Source: Stappia sp. BW2
GTDB lineage: Bacteria > Pseudomonadota > Alphaproteobacteria > Rhizobiales > Stappiaceae
Assembly: GCF_008107695.1 (NCBI RefSeq)
Contig: NZ_VIRG01000070.1
Span: 1,116,001-1,180,000 of the forward strand
Direction of reading: 5' to 3'
Length of the DNA: 64,000 nt
Shown here: in pieces, positions 1-7,919 of the stretch
Numbering within the stretch: position 1 is the stretch's first letter
Layout: each line of letters starts with the position of its first letter
The notes under the pieces: model-generated
Database searches by the model: none
Told to the model about the DNA's origin: nothing
The model's input: the letters and a program-made list of their open reading frames with translations, nothing else
Position numbers and translations under genes: made by a program

Positions 1-37
1 GTTAGCCAACACAGAGCTTGAGCGAAGATTGAAAAGA

Positions 38-70
38 CAAAACGCCATACATTGAGCGGCGTTTTGCTTT
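38..70 (+). terminator. Rho-independent-type terminator of an upstream gene
   Basis: A perfect 9-bp stem (CAAAACGCC / GGCGTTTTG) with an 11-nt loop is followed by CTTTCG. It lies before the first gene and probably ends a transcript entering from the left. Confidence 0.6.
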
Positions 71-144
71 CGTGTAACGGACCCTTTCACCGGGATTGCT
101 GTCCCTGTTCTTTCCGTGCAACCTTGAAATCGGAAGGAGTGGAT

Positions 145-735
145 ATGACAAATAACGATCCCGTCCACATTCAACTTGCAACACCTGCGCGCTGGGCCGA
201 TCTGGTGGATCTTTTCGGCCCGGAACGGGGGGCGTCTGGTGGTTGCTGGTGTATGTGGCCTTTCCTGAGGGGGAAGGACTGGAATGCGATGACCCGTGAG
301 GAACGGCGCGATGCGTTTCAGCAGAAGGTGGATGCTGGTCCGGCTCCCGGGCTTCTGGCGTATCGCGGCGGTCTTGCTGTCGGTTGGATGGCTCTCGGTC
401 CGCGCGGACAGTATCAACGCTTCCAGCTTGGTAAAAACAGCCAGCCACTAGCGGAAGATGGCGAGGAGGCGATGGAGACAACATATGCGGTCACCTGTTT
501 CTATATCCGCAAAGGGCACCGCGGAACCGGTTTGATGTCCCTCTTGCTAGAGGCAGGGATTACCCATGCGCGATCCCAAGGGGCTCGTCAGCTGGATGCC
601 TGTCCCATGGAAACGGACAAACCTCTTCAATGGGGCGAGGGCTTCGTAGGCATTGTAGACGTCTTCCAGCGCGCCGGTTTCATCGAAGTCGCCCGCCGGA
701 GCCCCAAGCGGCCACTCATGCGCAAGACACTATGA
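145..735 (+). CDS. GNAT-family N-acetyltransferase
   Basis: A 196-residue predicted acyl-CoA-dependent N-acetyltransferase with unknown acceptor. A GNAT core is suggested by the strand-loop-helix around residues 117-137 (CFYIRKGHRGTGLMSLLL), which carries the acetyl-CoA pyrophosphate-binding R/Q-x-x-G-x-G/A type loop. The N-terminal GGCWCMWPF stretch (residues 32-40) is typical of a subgroup of bacterial GNATs with a Cys-Trp-Cys-Met motif. The ATG at 145 is preferred over an upstream TTG at 52 because a GGAAGGAG Shine-Dalgarno lies 6-7 nt before it. The next gene starts 13 bp after its stop, so the two may be co-transcribed. Confidence 0.8.
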   Translation: MTNNDPVHIQLATPARWADLVDLFGPERGASGGCWCMWPFLRGKDWNAMTREERRDAFQQKVDAGPAPGLLAYRGGLAVGWMALGPRGQYQRFQLGKNSQPLAEDGEEAMETTYAVTCFYIRKGHRGTGLMSLLLEAGITHARSQGARQLDACPMETDKPLQWGEGFVGIVDVFQRAGFIEVARRSPKRPLMRKTL

Positions 736-748
736 ACGGAACTTCCAG

Positions 749-1153
749 ATGACCGGCGAAACTGACCTTGCCACCTTGATATCGCAGATGCGTCCGATGC
801 TGGATCCGCAGCCTTATGTGTTCTGCACATTCGCATCGAAATCGATGACGGATCTCGCGGAGTACGAACCTATTGGCCTTTTCGCGGAAAGCGAAGGCCT
901 GACGGCCATTCTGCCGGTTGAGCGAGCGCGTGAACTGGGGTTGGCAGAGGCGGAGTGGTTCCGGCGTATAACGCTGACAGTGCATTCCTCCCTGGCGGCC
1001 GTCGGACTGACAGCATCGATTTCCGCTGCTCTGACCGCCGAAGGAATTTCGGCAAATGTGGTTGCAGCCTTTTTTCACGATCATGTTTTTGTACCCGCAG
1101 AACGCGCCGAGGACGCTCTGGCAGCACTGCGCAAACTTGCCGGAGACAGCTGA
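749..1153 (+). CDS. ACT domain-containing protein (COG3602-like)
   Basis: A 134-residue soluble protein. Its C-terminal half (VHSSLAAVGLTASISAAL, then AFFHDHVFVPAERAEDAL) matches my memory of small stand-alone ACT-domain proteins. The family is thought to bind amino acids or other small ligands as regulatory modules; no catalytic function is established. Two ACT-like beta-alpha-beta units can be imagined, residues about 1-65 and 66-130. It follows the GNAT gene by 13 bp, which suggests one transcript. The ligand is unknown. Confidence 0.75.
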   Translation: MTGETDLATLISQMRPMLDPQPYVFCTFASKSMTDLAEYEPIGLFAESEGLTAILPVERARELGLAEAEWFRRITLTVHSSLAAVGLTASISAALTAEGISANVVAAFFHDHVFVPAERAEDALAALRKLAGDS

Positions 1154-1268
1154 TCCCCGGTTGTCCAGCTGGACCGGACTTTCGCGAAGATAGTGAATTC
1201 GGTGGATTCTCCCTTGCAATTTACGGTTTGCCTTCCCATTCCTAAACGGGAGCAAGCGGGGTAAGAGC

Positions 1269-2123
1269 ATGCAACGGGTGAAGCGGCGTCTGGCGGCAGT
1301 TATGTGCGCGGACGTTGCGCAATATTCCAAGCTCATGGAGCGGGATGAAGACGGAACTCTGGATCGGCTCAAAGCCTACCGGTTGGTGATGTCCGCGCTG
1401 ACAGAACGTCATAACGGGCGCATCGTGAACACCTGGGGTGATGCAGTCATCATCGAGTTCGCATCGGTGACAGAAGCCGTGCAATGTGCTGTTGATATCC
1501 AGAACGAGCTTTCGGTTCGCAACGCGGACCTGCCGGACATGACCCGCATGGAGTTTCGCATCGGCATAAATCTCGGCGACATCATGGTCGAAGGCGATGA
1601 CATCTATGGCGACGGCGTGAATGTTGCCGCCCGATTGCAGGAAATCGCGCCGCGGGGCGGCATCATGTTGTCTCAGTCGGTCTATGATCAGGTGAAATCA
1701 AAAATGGCGCTGGGCTTCGATCCGCTTGGCCCACAGCACGTCAAGAATGTTACCGACCCTGTTGAAACCTACTCGGTGCGCATCGGGGGGCGTAATTCGC
1801 CCGATGAAACCAGTGCCAGACAGGAGACGCCCCACACCGGTGCGCACCAGGACGGTGTTTCAGGGCCCGAATGGGAACGGGATACCCAGGCAGTCGCCTC
1901 GGGTTTCGAACAGGCGCGCCGCTGGTTGAGGGCTCAGCCGAAACGCGTACGCGGCTGCTTGTTCATGATCAGCTTCTTTTTCCTGCTCAATGTTCTGACG
2001 TCAGGCTTGTCCACCTTGTGGTTTATCTGGCCTTCGTTGCCGTTTGTCGTCATGCTGTTCTGGCAACTTGTTATTGGCCGTGAGGAAAAACGTCTTGGCG
2101 GGACGACAGGAACGGGCGATTGA
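1269..2123 (+). CDS. Class III adenylate/guanylate cyclase with C-terminal 2TM segment
   Basis: A 284-residue protein. The N-terminal class III cyclase domain (about residues 6-170) has one metal Asp in MCADVAQYS (Asp15), a second in NTWGDAV (Asp58), and the YGDGVNVAARL segment. The position usually held by the purine-selecting Lys before the GD motif is Asn54, so substrate choice or activity is uncertain. After a polar linker, residues about 230-270 form two hydrophobic helices, giving a membrane anchor at the C-terminus rather than the N-terminus. It is probably cAMP-forming or a regulatory homologue. Confidence 0.82.
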   Translation: MQRVKRRLAAVMCADVAQYSKLMERDEDGTLDRLKAYRLVMSALTERHNGRIVNTWGDAVIIEFASVTEAVQCAVDIQNELSVRNADLPDMTRMEFRIGINLGDIMVEGDDIYGDGVNVAARLQEIAPRGGIMLSQSVYDQVKSKMALGFDPLGPQHVKNVTDPVETYSVRIGGRNSPDETSARQETPHTGAHQDGVSGPEWERDTQAVASGFEQARRWLRAQPKRVRGCLFMISFFFLLNVLTSGLSTLWFIWPSLPFVVMLFWQLVIGREEKRLGGTTGTGD

Positions 2124-2306
2124 GGACGTGAGGCCGTGCCTGTTGCCGATCTGATAACTCTTTTCACGCTAATCAGGGTCTGATGATTTGCGAGTGCAAC
2201 TGACTTCGCTTACACATGGACCAACGCAGGGCGATGGAACCTTCCGTCAGCCCATCGAAACTGCCGGCCCGGCCGGCCCAACAGCAAAGGGAGCTTAATC
2301 CTGCGC

Positions 2307-2921
2307 ATGAAAAACTATTCGACCACGGTGCCTGCACGCCTCGACGATGAAGACGAGGACAAACCCAAGAGCCAGCCGTCGATCCAGGTCGACAAGCATC
2401 TGTTCGAAGCGCGCACAGTTCTGATCACCGGTCCGGTGACACAGGACATGGCGCGCGACGTTTGCGCCCGGCTTCTGGCGCTGGCGCAGGTTTCCAACGA
2501 CCCGATCACGGTCATCGTTTCGTCCCCGGGCGGTCATGTCGAATCCGGCGACATGATTCACGACACCATCAAGTTCGTCGCTCCTGAGGTCCGTATCCTC
2601 GGAATGGGCTGGGTCGCCAGCGCTGGTGCGTTGATTTACGTGTCGGTTCCGAAGGACAAGCGTTTCTGCACGCCGAACACGCGCTTCCTGCTTCACCAAC
2701 CGTCCGGTGGCGCTGGTGGCATGGCGACGGATATCGAAATCCAGGCCAAGGAAATCATCAAGATGCGTGATCGTCTGAACAAGATTTTTTCAGACGCGAC
2801 CGGTCAACCGATCGAGCGGATCGAAAAGGATACCGACCGCGACTACTGGATGAGCCCGGAAGAAGGGATCGACTACGGACTGGTTGGCAAGGTCGTCACC
2901 AGCGTCGACGAACTGGGTTGA
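2307..2921 (+). CDS. clpP: ClpP-family serine protease, paralogous proteolytic subunit
   Basis: A 204-residue Clp protease proteolytic subunit, expected to form the barrel that degrades substrates fed by ClpA or ClpX. The catalytic triad is intact: Ser105 in GWVASAGA, His130 in RFLLHQPSGG, and an Asp in EKDTDRD (about residue 175). The usual ASMGA around the serine is ASAGA, and an acidic N-terminal extension (RLDDEDEDKP) precedes the first strand. Both features suggest a secondary paralogue rather than the housekeeping clpP next to clpX. The ATG has an AAGGGAG Shine-Dalgarno about 13 nt upstream, longer than usual. A strong terminator follows, so it is probably monocistronic. Confidence 0.88.
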   Translation: MKNYSTTVPARLDDEDEDKPKSQPSIQVDKHLFEARTVLITGPVTQDMARDVCARLLALAQVSNDPITVIVSSPGGHVESGDMIHDTIKFVAPEVRILGMGWVASAGALIYVSVPKDKRFCTPNTRFLLHQPSGGAGGMATDIEIQAKEIIKMRDRLNKIFSDATGQPIERIEKDTDRDYWMSPEEGIDYGLVGKVVTSVDELG

Positions 2922-2948
2922 CCTCCAAGCGTCTTCACGAAGAAACAG

Positions 2949-2978
2949 AAACGCCGGCTTTGCCGGCGTTTTTTTTTC
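2949..2978 (+). terminator. Terminator after the clpP paralogue
   Basis: AACGCCGGC-ttt-GCCGGCGTT stem directly followed by a run of eight T residues, 28 bp past the stop codon. Textbook intrinsic terminator. Confidence 0.9.
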
Positions 2979-2987
2979 TGAGAACGG

Positions 2988-3407
2988 TCAGATGCAGACC
3001 GCTTCGGCTTGAACGGCGTAAACCCTTGCCCGAGGAACCGGTTTGCGGGCGAGCACATGCGGGCGAAGCCGATCCATGAGGTCCCGCAGGTCTGCCTCGT
3101 CTTCGGTAGCCGGAGCGCCGTTGAAGATGACTGCGACCAAATGGTCGACGAATCGCTCATAGATGTTGTTGCAGGTGCAGATCGGTGCGAGCAGATCTCT
3201 GACAGGCTTTCCGTCGTAGATGGGAGCACCTCCTGCAAGAAAGACCAGGAACTCGGTCAGATCGTCCGAGTGTTCGAATTCCGGCAGAAAGCTGGCAACG
3301 TCGAAGCAGGGATCCTGTTCCAGTCGTGCCTTCAGGTGCGGCATTGCCTGTATGATCGCTTCGCGACCGCCGAGTTTCATATAGAGTGTCATCTGGTAAA
3401 CCCTCAT
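2988..3407 (-). CDS. Truncated-globin-like protein, group 1, apparently without haem ligands
   Basis: A 139-residue protein. The opening TLYMKLGGREAI and the central AGGAPIYDGKPVRDLL align with group 1 truncated haemoglobins (TLYEKLGG, FGG-YDGR-MREAH). In that alignment the proximal F8 His falls on Leu73, and the B9-B10 Phe-Tyr pair is Leu25-Lys26, so ordinary haem binding looks unlikely. The ATG at 3407 has a GAAGG Shine-Dalgarno 6 nt upstream; a second ATG at 3392 (MTLYMKL) with GAGG upstream is a possible alternative. It is convergent with clpP across the bidirectional-looking hairpin at 2949. The biochemical role is unknown. Confidence 0.6.
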   Translation of the reverse strand: MRVYQMTLYMKLGGREAIIQAMPHLKARLEQDPCFDVASFLPEFEHSDDLTEFLVFLAGGAPIYDGKPVRDLLAPICTCNNIYERFVDHLVAVIFNGAPATEDEADLRDLMDRLRPHVLARKPVPRARVYAVQAEAVCI

Positions 3408-3944
3408 TTGAGCCTTCGATACGATGACAACAATGTAAGTCGTTAGGCGTGCCAGCCGTGTGACTCTGATCACGGATAAAACCTTTGTCAAAATAACCAG
3501 TGCCTTCCGATGGCCAAGGTCCGCCGCAAATTCACTCTTTTCGCTGGACAGAGAGCCAAGAAGGACCGTTCGGAGCACCGGCGCAGGCCGAAAAGTGAGC
3601 TGTCTCACCTTGTCACGGTCAAGTGACGATAGGGCATTGGTCTCGGATTCCGTATAAGGCGCTCAAAGCGGATGGATATTGCGGTGAGTCGCAGTGGTCA
3701 CTCGCAGTGATCCATGCGATTTCCCGACCGGCTGAGGCTGAGGGCAACAGGTTTCTTCATAAAAAACAGTGATTTAGTTATGAGGTCCCATCGGGATTTC
3801 TGCAAAACGGCGAAGAGCATATGCATCTTTGATCCACTTGGCGGGGACAGACCGACCTGGGAGATGCAGAAGGCATGGCCGTAGTGGGCAGAACGGTTGT
3901 ATTGCTTGTCACGGGCAGGGGCCGTAACGACTCGGGTATTTCAA
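3408..3944. other. Intergenic region between divergent genes
   Basis: A 537-bp stretch with no convincing coding sequence. It must hold the promoters of the globin-like gene (-) and the YdcF-like gene (+), but I find no convincing -35/-10 pair. It contains the tandem repeat listed at 3689. Confidence 0.5.
3689..3713. repeat. Short tandem direct repeat
   Basis: TCGCAGTGGTCA and TCGCAGTGATCC occur 13 bp apart, about 240 bp upstream of the YdcF-like gene. A regulatory site is possible but not supported by anything else. Confidence 0.3.
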
Positions 3945-4742
3945 ATGTATGTTTTCCTTTCCAAGATCGGCGGCTTTCTGATTCTGCCATCTAACTTTCT
4001 TGTTGTTCTGATCGCTGTCGGTCTGTTGCTCAGTCTGTCGGCCAAGTGGCGCAGAGGAGGCCGGCTTTTGACCTTTGCCGGGTTTGCCGGTCTTGTGATC
4101 TGCGCTTTCTCGCCGGCGGCAAACTGGTTGATTGTGCCGCTTGAGGACCGTTTTCAACGGCCTGCCACGCTGGAGAACTATGACGGCATCATCATCTTGG
4201 GTGGTGCAGTGGACACTGTCGTCACCGGTGTCAGGGGCGATACAGCTCTGACGATGTCCGCGGAAAGGGTTACCATCGCCGCACGTCTTGCCAAAGCGCT
4301 GCCGGAAGCAAAAATCATCCATACCGGAGGGCAGGGCATGATTGTGTCGTCGCAGGCAACGGAGGCGGAAGGCGCGGCAAGACTGTTTCGGGACTTCGGC
4401 ATTTCGTCTGATCGAGTCATTCTGGAAGATCAGTCCCAGAACACTTGGCAGAACGCGGTCTACGCCAAGAAGATCGTGCAGCCGCAACCCGGCCAGCGCT
4501 GGTTGCTCGTCACGTCGGCGTATCACATGCCGCGTTCAATGGGCGTTTTCGAAAAAGCCGGCTGGACGGGCGTGACAGCTTATCCGGTTGATTTCCGTAC
4601 CCGGGGACCGCAGGACAGGATGCTGGGCTTTGACGGGGCCTCCAAGGGCCTGAGGCGCTTCGATATCGCCTTCCGGGAGTGGGTTGGCCTCGCCGTCTAC
4701 AAACTGCTTGGGCGGAGCACTGAATTCTTCCCTGGACCCTGA
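3945..4742 (+). CDS. YdcF/SanA/ElyC-family membrane protein (DUF218)
   Basis: A 265-residue inner-membrane protein with two N-terminal hydrophobic segments (about residues 8-30 and 38-60) followed by a DUF218 domain starting at YDGIIILGGAVD and containing IIHTGGQG, EDQSQNTWQNA and LVTSAYHMPRS, the usual conserved blocks. E. coli ElyC and SanA of this family affect envelope integrity and lipid-carrier or peptidoglycan steps; enzymatic activity is not established. The ATG at 3945 places the first membrane helix at the N-terminus, whereas an upstream non-ATG start would add a polar stretch. Confidence 0.82.
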   Translation: MYVFLSKIGGFLILPSNFLVVLIAVGLLLSLSAKWRRGGRLLTFAGFAGLVICAFSPAANWLIVPLEDRFQRPATLENYDGIIILGGAVDTVVTGVRGDTALTMSAERVTIAARLAKALPEAKIIHTGGQGMIVSSQATEAEGAARLFRDFGISSDRVILEDQSQNTWQNAVYAKKIVQPQPGQRWLLVTSAYHMPRSMGVFEKAGWTGVTAYPVDFRTRGPQDRMLGFDGASKGLRRFDIAFREWVGLAVYKLLGRSTEFFPGP

Positions 4743-4854
4743 GCCTGCAAAACACTTTCGGTTGGCGCTGACTTTTGAAATCAAACCTCTTTTACTGCAT
4801 GAAGCGTGTTCCCATATAATGGTGCAATTCAGAGATTCGAAAGGACGTGGGCTG

Positions 4855-6102
4855 ATGGTCCTCGAAGCGCCGATCGTTGCGGCAGACGTCGTACAATGGC
4901 TGTATAGCGATGCGCCCCAACTGAAAGGGACGCTGGAAGTCGTCACTGAGATGGCTAAACGTCTGCGGGCTGGAAAAGTTCCGGTCGACCGTGTCATCAC
5001 CGGCATCTGGGTGGTGCATCCGAACGTGCGCGCGGAAAGCTCGATCTGGATCAACGGAGAGGCGCCGCAATTGCGTCTTCATACTGCGGACAACACATCG
5101 CAGGACGAATACCAGAATAGCCCGATCAAACACGTCCATGAAGAGCAGACACCGATTCGTGTCGAAATCAGCAAGTCACCAGGCGCTGCCGACGAATTTC
5201 CGATTACCGCCGAACTGGCCCGGGAAGGCTATACGGACTATATCGCGCTGCCGATGCGGTTTTCGGACGGGACGGTCAAGGTTGCCAGTTTCGCAACCAA
5301 GGCGCCGGGTGGGTTCTCGGGCTCGCACATCGGTGTGTTTGAATCGCTGATCCAGCCGCTCGCCCTCGTGTGTGAATTGAAGACGCTGCGCCGTACGGCC
5401 GAAACGGTGCTGGAAACCTATGTTGGTCGTCGCGCCGGGCTGAAGGTTCTGGATGGGACTACCGGACGCGGGGATGGCGAGTGGATCAAGGCGGTTGTCA
5501 GCTTTGCCGACATCCGCGGGTTTACCCGCCTTTCCAATACGCTGCCCGCCGACAGGATCGTAATGTTCCTCAACAAGTATTTCGGGGCGATGACGGCGGC
5601 TGTTGAAGCCCACGGCGGTGAAGTGCTGAAATTCATCGGCGACGAAGTGATGGCGATCTTCCCATATGAGACCGAAGAGCAGGCCAGGGATGCCGCCATG
5701 CGTGCCCTGATGGCTGCCCGTGAGACGCTGACGCGGATCGAGGCCATCAACACAGCCCGGACATGTCCCGTCACGCCTGACATGAGTGTCGGAATAGCGC
5801 TGCACGCGGGCGATGTGTTCTACGGCAATGTGGGCAGTGAAACCCGTCTGGATTTCACTGTCGTCGGTCCCGCGGTCAATCTGGCTGCCCGAATTGCCGA
5901 ACTTGCCAAGGACCTGCAGCGCCAGCTTCTGGTGTCCGATGCGTTGGCCGATATCATGGGCTGCCGGTCGGGTCTGTTCGGCCGCTATCAGGTGAAGGGG
6001 TTCGATGACCCCGTTTCAGTGTATTCGCCCGATTTGTCGGCCGATCCCCAATCGGGATATTGCCCCAAAAGCACAGCCTCCCTGGCTTTGGAAACGAACT
6101 GA
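4855..6102 (+). CDS. Class III adenylate cyclase with uncharacterised N-terminal domain
   Basis: A 415-residue protein. The C-terminal cyclase domain (about residues 210-400) has metal Asp219 (SFADIRGFT) and Asp263 (FIGDEVMA), adenine-selecting Lys259 and Asp333 (RLDFTVVGPAVN), and catalytic Asn342/Arg346, so it should make cAMP. Residues 1-205 are GAF-like in feel but I cannot assign them with certainty. The ATG at 4855 has AAAGGACG 9 nt upstream; an earlier ATG at 4819 lacks a Shine-Dalgarno. Its last 115 bp overlap the end of the convergent DUF599 gene. Confidence 0.85.
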   Translation: MVLEAPIVAADVVQWLYSDAPQLKGTLEVVTEMAKRLRAGKVPVDRVITGIWVVHPNVRAESSIWINGEAPQLRLHTADNTSQDEYQNSPIKHVHEEQTPIRVEISKSPGAADEFPITAELAREGYTDYIALPMRFSDGTVKVASFATKAPGGFSGSHIGVFESLIQPLALVCELKTLRRTAETVLETYVGRRAGLKVLDGTTGRGDGEWIKAVVSFADIRGFTRLSNTLPADRIVMFLNKYFGAMTAAVEAHGGEVLKFIGDEVMAIFPYETEEQARDAAMRALMAARETLTRIEAINTARTCPVTPDMSVGIALHAGDVFYGNVGSETRLDFTVVGPAVNLAARIAELAKDLQRQLLVSDALADIMGCRSGLFGRYQVKGFDDPVSVYSPDLSADPQSGYCPKSTASLALETN

Positions 6103-6743
6103 CGCCGGATCAGGACCAGGAGAACGGCCAGGGTGGTTGCCGCAAAGACATAAGGCCCGGCGAACCAGCCCAGAAAGCCGATTGAAAAAAACAGAGCACG
6201 CTGGCCGCGATTGAAGTGGCGGCCAGCGAGAACGCCCAGTTCTCCTGCCTGTGCGGCCATCTTGTTGATCTCTTCGTCTGGTACCTGCCCCCTGTGGGGA
6301 ACCGCGCCCATGACGATGCTGGCATAGTTGAACAGCCGGTACGCCCAGCCAAACTTGAAGAAGCCATAGGCAAAGATCACCATCAGGGCGAGCACCTTGA
6401 TCTCCCAGAGCGCGCGGCTGTCGGCCACGGGGATGGAAAGGTCTCCGGCAACCTGAAAGATGCGTTCCGTGGCATCCAGAAGCGCAAAGCCGCCTCCAAT
6501 CGCCAGAAGGGACGTTGAGGCGAAGAAGGCCGTGCCCTGTTGCAGCCCGGACATGATTGAGGTGTCCATGATACGAACCTCGCGCAGGCTCATGACTTGC
6601 ATCCATCTGCGCCGGTAGTTTTCCATTGCGCTGGACAAGGTTTTCTTACGTAGCGGGCTGAGGTCGATCAGAACATTAAAACCGAGCCAGGCGAACAGAA
6701 ACCAGGCCGCGGCTACCAGGTCCAGAGTCGAGAGCGCGTGCAT
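5988..6743 (-). CDS. DUF599 domain-containing membrane protein
   Basis: A 251-residue protein with about four hydrophobic segments (residues near 8-27, 72-90, 118-135 and 185-212) and the conserved blocks of DUF599 (ENYRRRWMQVM, MDTSIMSGLQQGTAFFASTSLLAIGG, FGWAYRLFNYASIVMGAVP). The family has no known function. The 3' end overlaps the 3' end of the preceding cyclase gene tail to tail by 115 bp. Confidence 0.8.
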   Translation of the reverse strand: MHALSTLDLVAAAWFLFAWLGFNVLIDLSPLRKKTLSSAMENYRRRWMQVMSLREVRIMDTSIMSGLQQGTAFFASTSLLAIGGGFALLDATERIFQVAGDLSIPVADSRALWEIKVLALMVIFAYGFFKFGWAYRLFNYASIVMGAVPHRGQVPDEEINKMAAQAGELGVLAGRHFNRGQRALFFSIGFLGWFAGPYVFAATTLAVLLVLIRRQFVSKAREAVLLGQYPDWGSADKSGEYTETGSSNPFT

Positions 6744-7003
6744 CGTGATCCCTTCTGATTCTCTTGCGGCCGAATCCGGCCATGCCCTGTCTTACCAGAC
6801 TTTTCTGTAGGCCTGACAGACAGACTTGAAGGCACTAAGTGACTGAATTCCCAGCATCCGGGAAAGGTCTGCAAAAATGCGGGATCAGCTGCTCTCTTTT
6901 TGCGCTTGCGAAATGGTAAGGGATCGTTTACCTCCTCGCCTCAATGGCGCCATATTTAAAGGTCGGTGGGACCTGGTGTCACTCAACAATATGTAGGGTT
7001 TTT

Positions 7004-7138
7004 ATGGACGAAAACGTGCAGAAATCTTGTTGGAGCGTCACTCTCTGGACTGTCGCTGCAGTTGGCTTGGCATTGTCGATGGTTCTTCTGTTCAACGATG
7101 TTGAAAGTGCACAACAAGCCGTCGCCGCCGCTAAATAA
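7004..7138 (+). CDS. Predicted 44-residue single-pass membrane microprotein
   Basis: A short reading frame beginning at ATG 7004 encodes a polar N-terminus (MDENVQKSCWS), one hydrophobic helix (about residues 10-29) and a short acidic-to-alanine-rich tail. A clean intrinsic terminator starts 22 bp after the stop, supporting a discrete transcription unit. The Shine-Dalgarno (AGGGT) is weak, and I recognise no family. An in-frame upstream ATG-like start at 6944 would add 20 residues. Confidence 0.42.
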   Translation: MDENVQKSCWSVTLWTVAAVGLALSMVLLFNDVESAQQAVAAAK

Positions 7139-7160
7139 GCCAGCGGGACGCAAGGAAAAC

Positions 7161-7190
7161 AAAGGCGCAGCGTGATGCTGCGCCTTTTGT
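7161..7190 (+). terminator. Terminator after the microprotein gene
   Basis: AAAGGCGCAGC-gtgat-GCTGCGCCTTTT, an 11-bp perfect stem with A-tract and T-tract. It can serve both strands, but nothing converges on it closely. Confidence 0.8.
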
Positions 7191-7259
7191 CGTTTTGAAG
7201 GCTCTTTTGTTGCACCGAAGCATTGTTCCAAAGAGCCCTTGGCCGACGCCTGTTCGGTA

Positions 7260-7808
7260 TTAATTTGGCGGCGACAGGCTGGATGAAAATGAAATCCCGG
7301 GTCTGTTCGACGGTCCGTAGGATTGCCTGAATTCCATTTGCCGTACCACGGTCATGTCCCTGGGGTGGCTGATGAGGAATGCGGTATAGGCACGCTCGCC
7401 CAGAGGCATGAGCACAAGTTGGACAGTGCCGGAGCCGGGCCAGTCAAGCTCCGCGCCCCAGGCCGGAACATCTGCCGGATTGTCTTTTCCGAATAGCGCA
7501 CGGACATCGATGTCGTGGAGCAGGGCGGTGCCAGTGGCATCCCACGTGAGCGCGGCCAGGCCGCGGTCCAGAGGAAACAGATTGAACTGGGCGCCGTTAA
7601 TCTCGACACTCAAGCGGTTCGCAGCATCTCTTTCGATCAGTGCGCTGCCTTCATTCATATCCGTTTCGAGGGCAACGCGCTCACCATTCGTCTCGATGAA
7701 GCCTTCCGTGTTGACTACTTTGAAAATGCCAAGCGGAACCTCAACTTCGGCCTGAAGCGGCACGAAGGAGGCGAGAAGGAGCAGCAAAGAGATGAGTGTT
7801 CGAAACAC
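7260..7808 (-). CDS. Secreted hypothetical protein
   Basis: A 182-residue protein starting with a signal peptide (MFRTLISLLLLLASFVPLQA, cleavage probably after QA). The rest is a mixed polar sequence predicted to be periplasmic, with no cysteine pair or motif I recognise. No function assigned. It stands alone on its strand between the microprotein gene and the epimerase-like gene. Confidence 0.6.
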   Translation of the reverse strand: MFRTLISLLLLLASFVPLQAEVEVPLGIFKVVNTEGFIETNGERVALETDMNEGSALIERDAANRLSVEINGAQFNLFPLDRGLAALTWDATGTALLHDIDVRALFGKDNPADVPAWGAELDWPGSGTVQLVLMPLGERAYTAFLISHPRDMTVVRQMEFRQSYGPSNRPGISFSSSLSPPN

Positions 7809-7919
7809 GCCCGGACCCTGTATTGAAACATGACCCGATCATACACCTTCAAAACTTTAGAAAGTCTTTGTCCAATACCGGACTCGCGCTGTAAATCTGC
7901 AACAACTCAAGGTTACATT

